A stretch of 64,000 nucleotides of DNA from Chiridota heheva (Eukaryota; Echinodermata; Holothuroidea; Apodida; Chiridotidae): the NCBI GenBank assembly GCA_020152595.1, contig JAIGNY010004470.1, positions 10,001 to 74,000 on the forward strand, in the 5' to 3' direction. The notes under the pieces are model-generated. The model had not been told where the DNA came from. It saw only the letters and a list, made by a program, of their open reading frames with translations, and made no database searches. A program made the position numbers and the translations under genes. Positions 35,617 to 46,460 of the stretch are shown piece by piece; within the stretch, counting starts at the first letter, position 1; every line of letters starts with the position of its first letter.

Positions 35617-38245
35617 TCATGTTGACAGCTCAGGTTTGATACTAGATGACTGTCTGGGAGTTGTTGTATTTCTGTAGTGATATAAATGGTCAAATTAATC
35701 TCATTTTCAGAAATAGTATGAATATTAAACAAAAAAACAAAACGGATCGATCAATGGTTTGTAAATCTATCAACGATATACATGAACCTTGGTAGCTAGC
35801 AAGATGCAGGAATGAAGCTAAAAGCAGTTGTTTAAAATATTATAAATCAATACAAGATCAATCCTTATTAGTAAGAACATACACGCTTAGCACCGACGAC
35901 AAGTTCCAAATAATGATCATGGTGTAATACATGAGGCCCGATTTTATGTGAAACTTTTTTTCTAGGCATTAACAATTGTTAAGTATGTGATGATAAGGGC
36001 GCGCGCAACCCTTTCATAGTACACTTGCTACACCGACCATTTCTACACTGATAAGACAGAGCTTTAAACCTAACTGCTTGAATATTTCCTTGATGGAATA
36101 AGATATTGAAGTAGTTTATCTTGTTTTTTCAGTCATCTTTCATAAAATAAACTTGCTTGACCACTGAACATCTTTGGTTTCTATTTGTATTATATGAAGT
36201 GTATTTTCAGCATGATACCTTCCGAGCGTATCCTATGATCAAGCTGCCTTGGTTAAAAACGAACTTATTCTTAAAAGAACTTTAGGAAAAGTTAAATTTC
36301 ACACTTCACTTAAAATTAAAGCAAACAAAATTTAGGTTATTCTGATTGTTATTGTTATTGCGATTGTGTAAGTTATTGTGATTCTTATTGTCTATCAAAC
36401 ATTTAGTAATCTATCTTAATTAACTACAGAAGAATTAATAGACGAAATTTATATCAATATCATTTGTTAATAAAAGCTTTCTGGTTGATTTAAAAGCCTG
36501 TAAAGACATACTACAACAATTAAATTCTTTTATTATCTACAATTGTATTAGTCACGAAAAAAGCTTTTAAAAACATTAATTAACTGTTTAAGCTGTTAAG
36601 ACCTTATCACACATTGAATCCTACATAGAGTGCAAATTATTATCTAGGATACGGAAATGCATGTTTGATGTGTCATAAATAACAATTTTGTATGAAGTCA
36701 TAAAGAACACATAGTTTGCATATACGTATTGTGGTATACACGGACCAAACACTAATCCAATAATATTGTATTAGTTAAATATCTATTTTTGAAGATGAAT
36801 TAAAAAAATGGCATGACGTTTATAGGCTTAAATGCCATCAAAATTATATTTTTGAGACACAGCTCGAGTACCTGATACTTTTCATAGTAATCGTATTAAT
36901 GATGATTATAAAATGTTAATATTCTACAGAAAAAACAAGATTTAATGATGACAGTGCAGATGGTTGATATTTCTAACAATTAGAATTACAAACATACAAG
37001 AATAAATGCTTGGTTAAAGTTTAACCCATTGCAATTCTATAATACACACCACAAGTAAGACGTTTTGGCGAAGACAGGAGAGGTTCATCAATTTTTCTAT
37101 TTACTTATAAAATAAATATTTGAATTTTCGCAGCTGCTTTGCAATTTCGCAGTTCGGTGATTTGAAATATGTCATCTTAGCATAAGACAATAACGACTGC
37201 TTGATTTTATTTTTATATGTTATAACCCAATTGTATTAAATTATCATGCAGTCTATACTGTCGTTATTTGTTTTTTTAATTGATATTTTTTTACATGATG
37301 ACTGATAAGCTGACCTGAATGATTCGTTCAAACTTCATAATTAAATACTCATACGTGTAGGTTTTTGAAAAGGTGAAAAAAGCCTGAGTCTATCTGTGTA
37401 AAACTTAAACAATGCCGAATTTAGTGTTATCTTTGAAATAAGGAACACATTTCGACAATCAAGACAATCTTATAAGTGGGTGTTGATAGAATGGAAGACA
37501 TTAAATCTTACCTAAATTGAGCCAGGCTTGTCTTTCTCTCTGTTAGAATATGTTGTGTCCCCAAATTTGTTGAATGTAAAATTCTGACTTTGAAATTGCA
37601 AAATGTTGAACCATACTTATATGTGATTCAGCACATAAATCAATATACATGTGAATCTTGATTGGTTCATTTTACTTTTCAAACGCAGCAACAGATGGTC
37701 TTATCATTTTACACTTATCGCTGAAGAGTTTATATGGCAATATAAAAGGAAATACTTTCTTGTACCCGTAAACCAAGCTAATCATCACTTAGGATACTTA
37801 CCTTGCATGCATTATTATTGAAGTTTGTACCTAATAAAGCATTAAAAGGAAGTTTTATATACGTACCAACGACGAATACTCTTGTAATGATGAGCTACTT
37901 TTAGATTATTAAGATTTTGCTAACATCCAGGAAACGTGGACAAATTTGAGAAATTGAACTCGACGTTCAGACGTTAGTGCTCTTAACAAATGGCAAACAC
38001 GATTTCTATATAAACCTGGTTGCGAGTTTGTATATTAATAAGTTAAATTGTTTGCATAAGTAATTCTCGCTCGACGTGATCAAAGTAATGATTAAAGCTA
38101 TTGGGTAAATTTGAGAATCATTTTTAAATTTTCATCACCAACAAATTAAACTCTTTAATTTGTTAACATTTTAAAATGTTAAACATGTCTGCATCAAGAG
38201 CAAGTTCTATTTAAAATACTATGCTTCTAACAATCTTGGACAAAA
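35617..38245. other. Intergenic stretch upstream of the GPCR
   Basis: AT-rich, with no recognisable gene or repeat apart from short TTATTG runs near 36345-36390. It must hold the receptor promoter, but no specific element can be supported. The last six bases, ACAAAA (38240-38245), form one copy of the LINE target duplication. Confidence 0.45.
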
Positions 38246-38488
38246 TGTTTGTTTGTTTGTTTGTTTGATGAGGTCTTAACGGCACCACGACAACGAAGGT
38301 CAAATTGTGCCTGAGAGGTCAGATCATTTTAGAGGTAGTAAGGAAAGAGACCAGGGGAAGAATGAGAGAAATTCAAGAACAAAAGCCAGAAAGCTGTGAT
38401 CGAGAGAGGAGGTGCATGGGTAAAACTAAAAACAAAGTAGAGAGGGGGTGGAAGAGGAGAATTAAATATGGTTGTAGAGGGATGCATG

Positions 38489-40003
38489 CTAAAGGAAGGA
38501 GACTATTTTATCTGGAGGATTTTTTTGGAAGAACTCAGCAATTGAGTTGTGGGGAGCGAGAGAAGCTCTGGGAAGGTTGTACAGGGGGCAAGCAAGGAGA
38601 ACGTGTTGGATTGTGAGGATGCAGTGGCAATTGTTACAGAGGGGTTGGGGGGAACCAATAAGGAGGTGGGAGTGAGTGAGGTGGGTGTGACCAATTCTAA
38701 GACGGGTAATATGAACGTTGTCGATACGAGAAAAATTGTTGATGGTGGATTTGATCGGGATTGTGGGCTGGATAACATGGAGTTTGTTATCAATTTGGAA
38801 GTTCCATAAGGTTTGCCAGCGGTCACGAACAAGAGAAGCGATAAGCGGTTTGATGTCAGAGAAGGTTTTTGGAAAAGGGGAAGGGAGGAGGTTAAGGTCA
38901 AGCTTAGCGGCTGTATCAGCCCTGTCATTGCCAGGGATGCCAACATGGCTGGGTATCCAGAAGAAAAGAACACTTTTCCTGCAGAGGGTGGGAGAAAAGA
39001 GTTTCCGGAGGAGGAGGTGGCAGGTGAGGTTATCCCATTTAAGATTGAGTAATGAAGTAAGAACAGCCTTTGAGTCAGAGAAAATGGCAAAGTGACTAAG
39101 AGGAGAGTACTCAATAAAGTTGAGGGCGAGGAGAATGGCCTTAGCCTCGGCTGAAAAGATGGATGAGTGGTCAGGAAGTCTGCTACTGAGGGTGATGTCT
39201 TGGATGATGGCAGCAGCAGCTGTCTTGTTGCCTTCCTTGGAGCCATCAGTATAGATGGAGGTGTAATTTGAAAGTTGGTCTTTGATTTGGTTGTGGAGAT
39301 TGATGAAGAGATTAGGGTGAGTTTGAGTTTTGTTATAAGTGGAGAGGTCTAGGTGGACAGAAGGAAGGGGGGTGGCCCAAGGCGGAAAAGTGGGCCAGGA
39401 ATAGGTGCCGAGAGTGGCGGGGTTGATGCCAAGTTGAAAGAGGTCTGATTTAATGCGTAAGCCGAAGGGAGGCGATAGGGTTTTAGTCCTATCAAAGAGG
39501 GAGGAGAAATTGGGGTACCTAATGAGGTTGTAAACAGGGTTCTGGGTGTTGGTGAGGACTCTAAAAGCATAGGAGAGGCTAAGCTTTTTACATCTAAGTA
39601 GAAAGGGGGGTTCGTTGGCTTCAACATGAAGGCTAGTGATTGGGGAGGTCCTGTAGGCTCCTAGACAAAGCCTGAGGGCTTCATTTTGGATGGTGTTAAT
39701 GTGGTTGAGGTATGAGTTGTGAGCGACACAGTAAACAATATTGCCATAGTCAAGCTTGGCACGAATGGTGAGCCTGAAAATTTTGAAATATCGGTTCGCT
39801 CCCCAAGTAGTGTTGGAGAGCAGTCGGAGGATGTTGAGGGAGCTATTGCATTTTAGTTTCAGGTTGGTGATGTGTGGCTTGTAGGTGAGCTTGGGGTCTA
39901 GAGTTAGACCAAGGAACTTTGTGTTTTCAACTTTAGGGATGCGATTCCCATTGAGCACAAAGTTCGGGTTGGGGTGGAGGTTGTTGAAATGACAAAAGTG
40001 CAT
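38489..40003 (-). CDS. LINE ORF2, C-terminal part: RT thumb, RNase H, CCHC
   Basis: This is an open frame of 504 residues. Residues 29-45 (KFLGLTLDPKLTYKPHI) are the usual block after the RT palm. A ribonuclease H domain spans about 248-370 with the full set of acidic residues: D253 (YTDGSK), E286 (SAEAKA), D310 (FSDSKA) and D363 (NDRAD). The HVGIPGN stretch supplies the conserved histidine. Near the end lies C456-x2-C459 followed by H467-x4-C472, the zinc-binding motif typical of I- and Jockey-like elements. In life this part removes the RNA strand during cDNA synthesis. The first ATG is only the first methionine in this frame; the true protein continues from the RT region upstream through frame breaks. 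The frame ends at 38489, about 240 bp before the 3' tail. Confidence 0.9.
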   Translation of the reverse strand: MHFCHFNNLHPNPNFVLNGNRIPKVENTKFLGLTLDPKLTYKPHITNLKLKCNSSLNILRLLSNTTWGANRYFKIFRLTIRAKLDYGNIVYCVAHNSYLNHINTIQNEALRLCLGAYRTSPITSLHVEANEPPFLLRCKKLSLSYAFRVLTNTQNPVYNLIRYPNFSSLFDRTKTLSPPFGLRIKSDLFQLGINPATLGTYSWPTFPPWATPLPSVHLDLSTYNKTQTHPNLFINLHNQIKDQLSNYTSIYTDGSKEGNKTAAAAIIQDITLSSRLPDHSSIFSAEAKAILLALNFIEYSPLSHFAIFSDSKAVLTSLLNLKWDNLTCHLLLRKLFSPTLCRKSVLFFWIPSHVGIPGNDRADTAAKLDLNLLPSPFPKTFSDIKPLIASLVRDRWQTLWNFQIDNKLHVIQPTIPIKSTINNFSRIDNVHITRLRIGHTHLTHSHLLIGSPQPLCNNCHCILTIQHVLLACPLYNLPRASLAPHNSIAEFFQKNPPDKIVSFL

Positions 40004-41010
40004 GCAGACTGTCTTGTCTTTGGAGAATCTAAAACCGTTATTGTTGCTCCAGACTTGCAGCTGATTGAGGCTGGTTTGGAGCCTATTTTCAACAATAGGA
40101 AAGCTAGGGAGGAGTAGAAGATGGTGAAGTCATCCACGTAGAGGGTACGTTTGATGCTGGGGCCAAGGTCATTCCGATGTCATTAATGCTCAGGTTGAAG
40201 AGAGTGGGGAGAGGATGCTGCCTTGGGGGACGCCCTCTTCTTGGGGGTACGGCTTGGAGAGAGTGTGGCCAATACGAACTTGGAACTGCCTGGGTAAGAG
40301 GAAGTTTTGAATAAAGATGGGGAGGTGGCCTCTGAGACCAATGGTGTGAAGTTTGCGGGTAATGCCGTATTTCCAAGTAGTGTCGAAAGCTTTCTCGAGG
40401 TCAAAAAATATGGCAATGAGGTGTTCCTTTTTTCGAAGGATTCCCGGATGGCGGTGTCGAGCGTAATTAACTGGTCTAGGGTATTGCGACGTTTTCGGAA
40501 GCCGCTTTGGTGAGGAGAGAGGATTCTGTTGGTCTCGAGGAACCAGTTTAGTCTCTGATTAATGATCTTTTCCATAATTTTACAGAGACAGCAAGTAAGG
40601 GCGATGGGTCGATAGCTGGTGGGGTCGGTGCTATCCTTCCCCGGCTTAAGGACGGGGATGACAATAGCTGTCCTCCAGATAGGGGGAAAGGAGTGTGAGG
40701 ACCAAATGTGGTTGAAGATGGTGAGTAGGGTAGTGGTGGCCTTGATGGGGAGGTGTTTCAGAAACTGATAGGGGATGTTATCTGGGCCCTTGGAGGTGCA
40801 GCCAGCGTCGCTGATGGCTTGGTTTAATTCAGAAAGGGTGAGAGGGGTGTTGTAGCTTTCGGAGTTGTCAGAGGGAAAAGTGATTCTCCGGGCTTCATCG
40901 CAAGCTTTTTTGATTTTGAAAGCATTGGAGTAGTTGGTCGAGGACGAGATGTTGCTGAAAGAGGCGGCGAGGTGGTCAACGATGTCTTTTTGCGGTGAGA
41001 AGGTCTCCAT
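39904..41010 (-). pseudogene. LINE ORF2, reverse transcriptase palm and fingers, frameshifted
   Basis: From 41010 the frame encodes RT fingers and palm: SKGPDNIPYQFLKHLP, then WRTAIVIPVLKPGKDSTDP, SYRPIALTCCLCKIMEKII and SPHQSGFRKRRNTLDQL. After SFEKR, at an A6 run (about 40430-40435), the reading must change frame to reach motif A, IFFDLEKAFDTTWKYG. The VPQGS-type block, then the active site TLYVDDFTIF (about 40126-40146), lie in further frames. The enzyme copies LINE RNA into the nicked target. All catalytic motifs are recognisable, so the copy is young or only lightly damaged. Confidence 0.85.
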
Positions 41011-41081
41011 TCCAAGAGAGATGGGAGATGGAAGATTTGCCCACTCTGCCGTGGAAGCTGTTAACCATTCTCCAAATCTTC

Positions 41082-42152
41082 TTAGTGGGGTGTTGGTGGT
41101 GAGAGAAGAGATAAAGTTGTTCCAAATGTTGGTTTTACTGTCCTTGATAGTGCGTCTGGCCTTGCACGGCTGATGCGAAAGAGGTTAAGGTTATGGGTGG
41201 TCGGGTTAGTTTTAAAGTTCCTGAGGGCTCTTTTCCTGTTCTTGATGGCGGTTTTGCAGTCATCTGAGAACCAGGGGTTGGGGGATGATTTGGGGTTTGG
41301 AGGTTTTGGGAATTGAGCAGGTGGCGATGTTGATAAGGATATTACTGAAGTTAGACATGGGATCCTCATCCTCGAGAAGATGGGGGAGAGGTGTGAGTCA
41401 CAGAGGGTTTCAAAAAGGGACCAGTCAGCCTTGTCGAGGTTCCAATTGGGGGTGTGCTCAGTGGGGATTTGAAGATTGGAGTGTATAAGAAGAGGGTAAT
41501 GATCACTACCACAGAGGTCAGCAGTGACTCTCCAACTAAAATCAGGGAGGAGGTTGGGGGAACAGATAGACAGGTCAATACAGGTGAGAGAGCCTGTGGC
41601 AGGATGAAGGTAGGTCGGGGAGTTAGTGTTCAGTAAGGACAGGCTGTGCTGACGGAGAGCGTTTTCGATGAACTTGCCTCTAGGGGTGGTGGCATTAGAG
41701 CCCCACAGAGGGTTGTGAGCGTTGAAGTCACCAAGAAGGATGAAGGGGGTGGGAAGCTGAGAGATGAGGTTGTTAAGGCTGGTTGGTTGAATGTTGGTGT
41801 TGGGAGGGAGATAGATATTGCAGAGAGTGAAAGTTTTGTGGAGGGAGATAGAAATACAGATGGCCTGAAGGTCGGTGTGCACACGAACAGGGCTGTGTGG
41901 GATACCGTGTCTAACGAGAATGGAGACGCCACCACAGGCCCTGTCAGCATCCACTTGATGTTTGTGATAGCAAGCAAAGTTGTTAAGGGAGTAATGGTCG
42001 GTGGTTTTCAAGAAAGTTTCTTGTAGGCAGAAGACGACCGGGTTGAAGGCGGAGGCCAGAAGGTCGATTTCTTCAGAATTGGCCTTAAGGCTCCTAATGT
42101 TCCATTGTATGATGTTGTGGGTGTTATTGTAATTGTTTGTGGTGTATGCCAT
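41082..42152 (-). CDS. LINE ORF2, AP-like endonuclease domain
   Basis: This 356-residue frame starts MAYTTNN and encodes an apurinic-type endonuclease that nicks the target DNA. Catalytic landmarks are N18 (IIQWNIRSL), E45 (CLQETFL), the IYLPPN block near 113-118, D142 and N144 (LLGDFNAHNPLWG), and D217-H218 (CGSDHYPLL). The start lies 15 bp after the ORF1 stop at 42168, as in many LINEs with separate ORFs. The end at 41082 comes from a frame change near 41165, since the next frame carries RRTIKDSKTNIWNNF and leads into the RT region. Confidence 0.9.
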   Translation of the reverse strand: MAYTTNNYNNTHNIIQWNIRSLKANSEEIDLLASAFNPVVFCLQETFLKTTDHYSLNNFACYHKHQVDADRACGGVSILVRHGIPHSPVRVHTDLQAICISISLHKTFTLCNIYLPPNTNIQPTSLNNLISQLPTPFILLGDFNAHNPLWGSNATTPRGKFIENALRQHSLSLLNTNSPTYLHPATGSLTCIDLSICSPNLLPDFSWRVTADLCGSDHYPLLIHSNLQIPTEHTPNWNLDKADWSLFETLCDSHLSPIFSRMRIPCLTSVISLSTSPPAQFPKPPNPKSSPNPWFSDDCKTAIKNRKRALRNFKTNPTTHNLNLFRISRARPDALSRTVKPTFGTTLSLLSPPTPH

Positions 42153-42167
42153 AAAGGAGGCGGGGGG

Positions 42168-43130
42168 TTATCTGGAGGAAGATCTGCTGGGTCTGAGTTG
42201 GCTTGTTTTTTCTTTGGATCTGTTTCTTTGGGAGCGATTGTTTTTGAAAATTGGACGAGAAGTATGATCGGTGTGTTCAGTAATCGAACAATCCATACTC
42301 TCTTCAGTGTGGGTTTGGGAGGTGGGTTGTTTGTTGATTGGTTGTTTGTTGATTGGTTGTTTGTTGATTGGTTGTTTGTTGATTGGTTGTTTGTTGATTG
42401 GTTGTTTTTTGGTTGGTTGTTTGTTGGTTGATTTGTTGGTTGTTTGCTTGGCTGGTTTTAGCTTGATGTATGAAGGTATTAGTGGAGTTGGTGTAGGGGC
42501 GGTAGGGGCTTTAGAGGGGGTTAGGAAGAAGGGGTTGAGGAGAGAAGTGGTGGTTGAGGTGGTGTGGTATTGGGTGGTGTGGGTGATTGGGTTTGTTGGA
42601 AATGGTGATGGGCTTAGGACTAGGTAAGAAGAGCCAGGTGAGGTCGGTTTGAGCATGGGAGTTAGTTTTTGTTGTGTTAGTTGTGTTTGGGGCGGAATTA
42701 GAGTTAGAGGAGACTACGTTTGAGTAGGAAGGCTTGGAGTTAAGGGAAGCGAGGAATTGTTTCCTGGCCTCAGGGTAGGTTATGTTGGGGTTAAGGGTTT
42801 TAAGTTTTGTTATTTGTTTTTCCTGAAGCCAGGTGGGACAGTCTTTCGAGAAGGAGGGATGGTTTGCTGGGTGTTTACCGTCACAATTTGTGCAGAGTGG
42901 GGTGTTGGTGCAGGAGGTGTTGTCATGGTCCGGGGCTCCGCAGTTACCACAGCGCGCTTGGCTGTGGCAGGAGTTTTTCCCGTGGCCATACCTCTGACAA
43001 TTATAGCAACGTAAAGGGTTAGGAATGTAAGGGGCGACCTGGATTCTCAGGTAGCCGGCAATGATGGTAGCAGGTGGGTCACGGGGAGGAGGGGGTCAAG
43101 GTCAAGGTCACTGCATAGGCGTTTTGTCAT
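42168..43130 (-). pseudogene. LINE ORF1 (gag-like) with three zinc knuckles, broken
   Basis: On the minus strand, GYLRIQVAPYIPNPLRC leads into CYNCQRYGHGKNSC, CGNCGAPDHDNTSC and a third knuckle CTNCDGKHPANHP ending in a final Cys (about 42860-43010). This is the usual ORF1 nucleic-acid-binding arrangement of I/Jockey-type LINEs. The downstream part (42168-42656) is in another frame. It is Pro/Thr-rich and includes a five-residue NKQPI repeat made by a 15-bp tandem repeat at about 42325-42440. An ATG at 43130 starts a short frame (MTKRLCSDLDLD) that needs a shift to reach the knuckles. Only about 35 residues precede the knuckle region, far fewer than usual, so the RNA-binding N-terminal portion appears deleted. 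Confidence 0.75.
42325..42440. repeat. 15-bp tandem repeat inside LINE ORF1
   Basis: About seven copies of TTGATTGGTTGTTTG (plus strand), the last two varied. The unit is five codons long and encodes NKQPI on the sense strand of the LINE, so expansion keeps the frame. Confidence 0.85.
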
Positions 43131-43427
43131 TATGAAAGAAAAACCAAGGGCCGAGAGACCCGAGGCAGCTAGAAAAAAAATCGCGGAACAACTATATGGG
43201 GATCGCTGTATTAGTAACGAAGGGCGTGAAAAGTCGGGACAGAACGAGGGAAAATATAATAGAAAAAAAGAAAAGAAACGATCTCACCGAGGATAAAAGC
43301 CCATCCACCGAAAAGAAAATATGAAAATGAAGTTATAAAACAAAATGGTGCAAATTGGAGAGAAAATGGAGCGAAAATAGTTTAAGAGAATAGAAGCAGT
43401 TGTCACGTCGCTCTCGTACACACAAAA

Positions 43428-44596
43428 CTGCTGGGACACTTACCGGAAGTTTGCAATGTTATTTTAAAGTTTTATGAACATCTATATTTCATATCACCTC
43501 CCCCAACCCCCACCCCCTTTCAATGTTGTCTAAATATTTCGCAAAGAAATACAGAGACATGGAAAGCAAGTTAGCATTTCCCACTAATTTCATCCACATT
43601 GAACAGGGGAAAGGGGTGTCCCAAAGAATTTTGACCATGATTTTCTCAGTGTGTGGCAAAGAAGAGCGTTTTTGTTTTGTTTTTTTGCTGAACATTTGAA
43701 AGGCTTTTTGAAGTAAGTGGATAGTGTTACATTTTGTTGTGAAAGTTCGGGTCCGTCGATAAGGGGGAGGTAATTATGAGACCTTGGCAATGGGAAATTA
43801 ATATAAAGCCTAATTATTTCACTGAACCAGCGCCTCTCAACGATTTACCATGAAAATCGAGTAAAGATCATCATACTTAATGAGACTTCCTATAATCAGT
43901 GGTAAATCGTTTAGTAATATTTTTATCTTTTAGGAAGAAATTCCATTTTAACTTGTGTATGATCTTTATTCCATTATTCTAACTTTGTTCACTTCTAGTC
44001 ACTACAACTTCAACATGGGAAACGTAAATAATCGCTTTACTTTCTTCAAATAAAAGACATAACTATCGACCACAAATTTGGTAAATCGCTTAGCTAAGAT
44101 GAGAGTGTGGCGCACGTCTAATGTAAACATGGAATCTTAACAGTTTTTGTTTTATTTACACTCAGTCGCTTCATATTTCTTCTATCTCAATCAATTGACT
44201 GAATTGTTACTTTTTTATTAATGTCCTTGCTACCCCCTAATTCTTCAACAGTATTTTCAATTATAAAATCAGAAAAGCAATATGAGCATGTCAAAACTAC
44301 TTTTTGTTTACATGCTGGAATCGGATAAATAAAAAATGGAAATACTCTCCACCTAACCATCATTTCAATCTCCATCTCATCCATCCACTCCCCTTCCCCC
44401 ACTTCCCACCCCTAACTGCCATCATTTCACCTGTAATCCACAATGCACAGAACAATGCAGTGGTGGTAAAGAATAAAGCACTCAGACATTCTAACAAATG
44501 GGTGGCAAACAGGTTTTTTTTGGCCGAAATAAAGAATAAATAACTCTTCTTATTTTATCCACTTAAGATACCATGGTCCAATGACATTTTTCAAAC
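43428..44596. other. Intergenic stretch after the LINE
   Basis: The first ~90 bp (CTGCTGGGACACTTACCGGA onward) continue the interrupted repeat whose sibling lies at 44597. Beyond that no gene is recognisable. Confidence 0.5.
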
Positions 44597-44735
44597 AATC
44601 TTGGACAAAACTGTTGGGACACTTACTGGAAAGTGTGCATGTTATTTCAAAGTTTCATATACAGCTATTTTTCACGTCGCGTCCTCCCCTCGCGACCCCC
44701 CTCCCCTTGCCCTACTCATTCAATGTTTGATGTTC
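44597..44735 (+). repeat. Interspersed repeat copy, empty LINE target site
   Basis: AACAATCTTGGACAAAACTG continues with TTGGGACACTTACTGGAAAG, TATTTCAAAGTTT and a CCCCTCCC tract ending CAATGTTTG. The left half matches 38230-38245 and the right half matches 43422-43535. It is therefore an uninterrupted paralogue of the sequence the LINE entered. Confidence 0.8.
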
Positions 44736-45180
44736 TAGGCCCGTGGCCAGGAATTTCGCTTGGAAAAAATACACACCTTAAAAATTCCGGGTGCTTAATT
44801 AATTCTTTAGATTTTGAAAGGGCACTTTCTCAACAAAAAGGGGTTCAGGAATTTAAAAGGGGTTCAGGAATTTAAAAGGGGTTCAGGAATTTAAAAGGGG
44901 TTCAGGAATTTAAAAGGGGTTCAGGAATTTAAAAGGGGTTCAGGAATTTGAAAGGGGGTTCAGGAATTTGAAAGGGGGTTCAGGAATTTGAAAAAGGGTT
45001 CAGGAATTTGAAAGGGTGTTTAGAAATTTGAAAGAGGCTTCAGGAATTTGAAAGGGGGTTCGTTTAAGTGCAAAAAACCTTGAAATTCTGGGTGCTTTTT
45101 ATAGATCAAAAGGGTACTTTCTTAATAAAAGGAGGTTCGATCGCTCGGAGGAACCCCTCCCCTCTGCTGGCAGTCCTAAT
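44736..45180 (+). repeat. Interspersed repeat carrying an expanded 19-bp minisatellite
   Basis: The flanks share GGGTGCTT and GGGCACTTTCT-type phrases. Between them, from 44835 to about 45065, are about twelve copies of AAAAGGGGTTCAGGAATTT. The first six are nearly identical and later ones drift to GAAAGGGGG. The spread suggests expansion from the left end. Confidence 0.85.
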
Positions 45181-46460
45181 GCCAAATTGCTACATCGTAA
45201 CTTTGTCCCCCAAGCCACATATGGACCCAATACAATTTAAGTATGATATCAGGTCACTGTGCAACAGTACCAAACGGATGTACATAGTCATGTTAGCCAG
45301 TTAGCGCACGTGATACATGCAGAGAGCCAGGAAGGAGCCCGGAAAACAAAAAAGTGATTATTTTCCTGATGGAAAATGATCATATAGTTTGCTTTGCGAC
45401 CAGTCTTTACTTTCAATAACTATTTTGTGCATTTTTCAAAATCAAAACGAATTGTAATTGAAGTATAAAGTTAAATTATTCATGCAGAAAAACGTTGGGG
45501 AAATGTGTTTTTTATTTTTCATTCAAAATACCAAATTAAACAGTTTGTTGGACTGTCAAGTACTTAAGTAGTTTGGCGATCAATATTTTCAAAATGAGGG
45601 AACATGGTCACCAGTTTTTTTCCATGTTGCGACCACAAACCAAACGCAATTGTCGGGTTGCATGTATGACCATTTTTAAAAGGATTTGTCTACTCTGCAT
45701 CCATGTCAATTTTGCCACAAAATGTTATGAAAGTTTGCTTTTTTATGCCATTTAATGATGCTTACAATCTTTTTATTTTAAATCATTTTAACAATTTTTA
45801 GTTATGTTTTATAAAATATTTCATTCAATCTTTGTTCAGACAGGAAATAAGTATTATCTTAGTATCTCCTGTCATCCTTATCTGTAAACCTGGTCGATGT
45901 GTCTTAAAAGTTCGGAGCTAATTCTAAACTAAGGATATTGCAGTAGTTTTAAATGCCACGATTAATTTTAAAAGGCAATCCCCTTTCCTTCTTATCAAAG
46001 CAATTTTTTGAATACTTTATTGCCTTTGGATATTATCATAGACTATTCCACTGGATGCTGAGACCATAGGACACTTGACCCCAGATCATCCCATTTGCCT
46101 GATGAGTATCTGTTTTTACTAATGTTTTGTTATCAATATGTATACATTTTAAATTAATTGTACTTTCTTTACTGTCCAACTTTTGATGCAGATTTTCATA
46201 ACTGAAAAATCACAAAAACACCGTTTTTCTGTTTTGGCACAAACTAAATAGAAATAAATACTAACTATAACTGCACCATAATCTAAATTAATCAAACACA
46301 ATAATGCATTAATTAAGATATATTATTTCATCATCTATTTTACATGTACAGACATGCAATGTTCTTTGGTGAAAATCACATTTTGTATATTTTGATTAAA
46401 AGCTAGGGGCATTTTTTATAGTTACAGATGGTACTCTACTGAAAAAGAAGCTATATTCTT
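45181..46460. other. Intergenic stretch, no gene seen
   Basis: AT-rich sequence without recognisable coding or repeat structure. Confidence 0.4.

Larger units (their letters stand above)
38246..43421 (-). mobile_element. Nearly complete LINE (I-clade-like, RNase H-bearing)
   Basis: A 5.2-kb non-LTR retrotransposon on the minus strand. From 5' to 3' it has a leader (43421 to about 43130), ORF1 with CCHC knuckles, an AP endonuclease, RT with YVDD, RNase H, a C-terminal CCHC and a 3' tail of (CAAA)n. The boundaries are set by a 6-bp duplication, ACAAAA, at 38240-38245 and 43422-43427. They are also set by an unoccupied relative of the target at 44597 onward that reads straight through the junction. 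Endonuclease plus RNase H plus a knuckle-bearing ORF1 point to the I/Nimb/Jockey-related group. Several frameshifts show the copy is inactive, unless they are sequencing errors. Confidence 0.92.

Noticed and set aside
38305-39095. Plus-strand frames opposite the LINE
   Set aside because: They are shadows of the minus-strand ORF2 and ORF1 coding.
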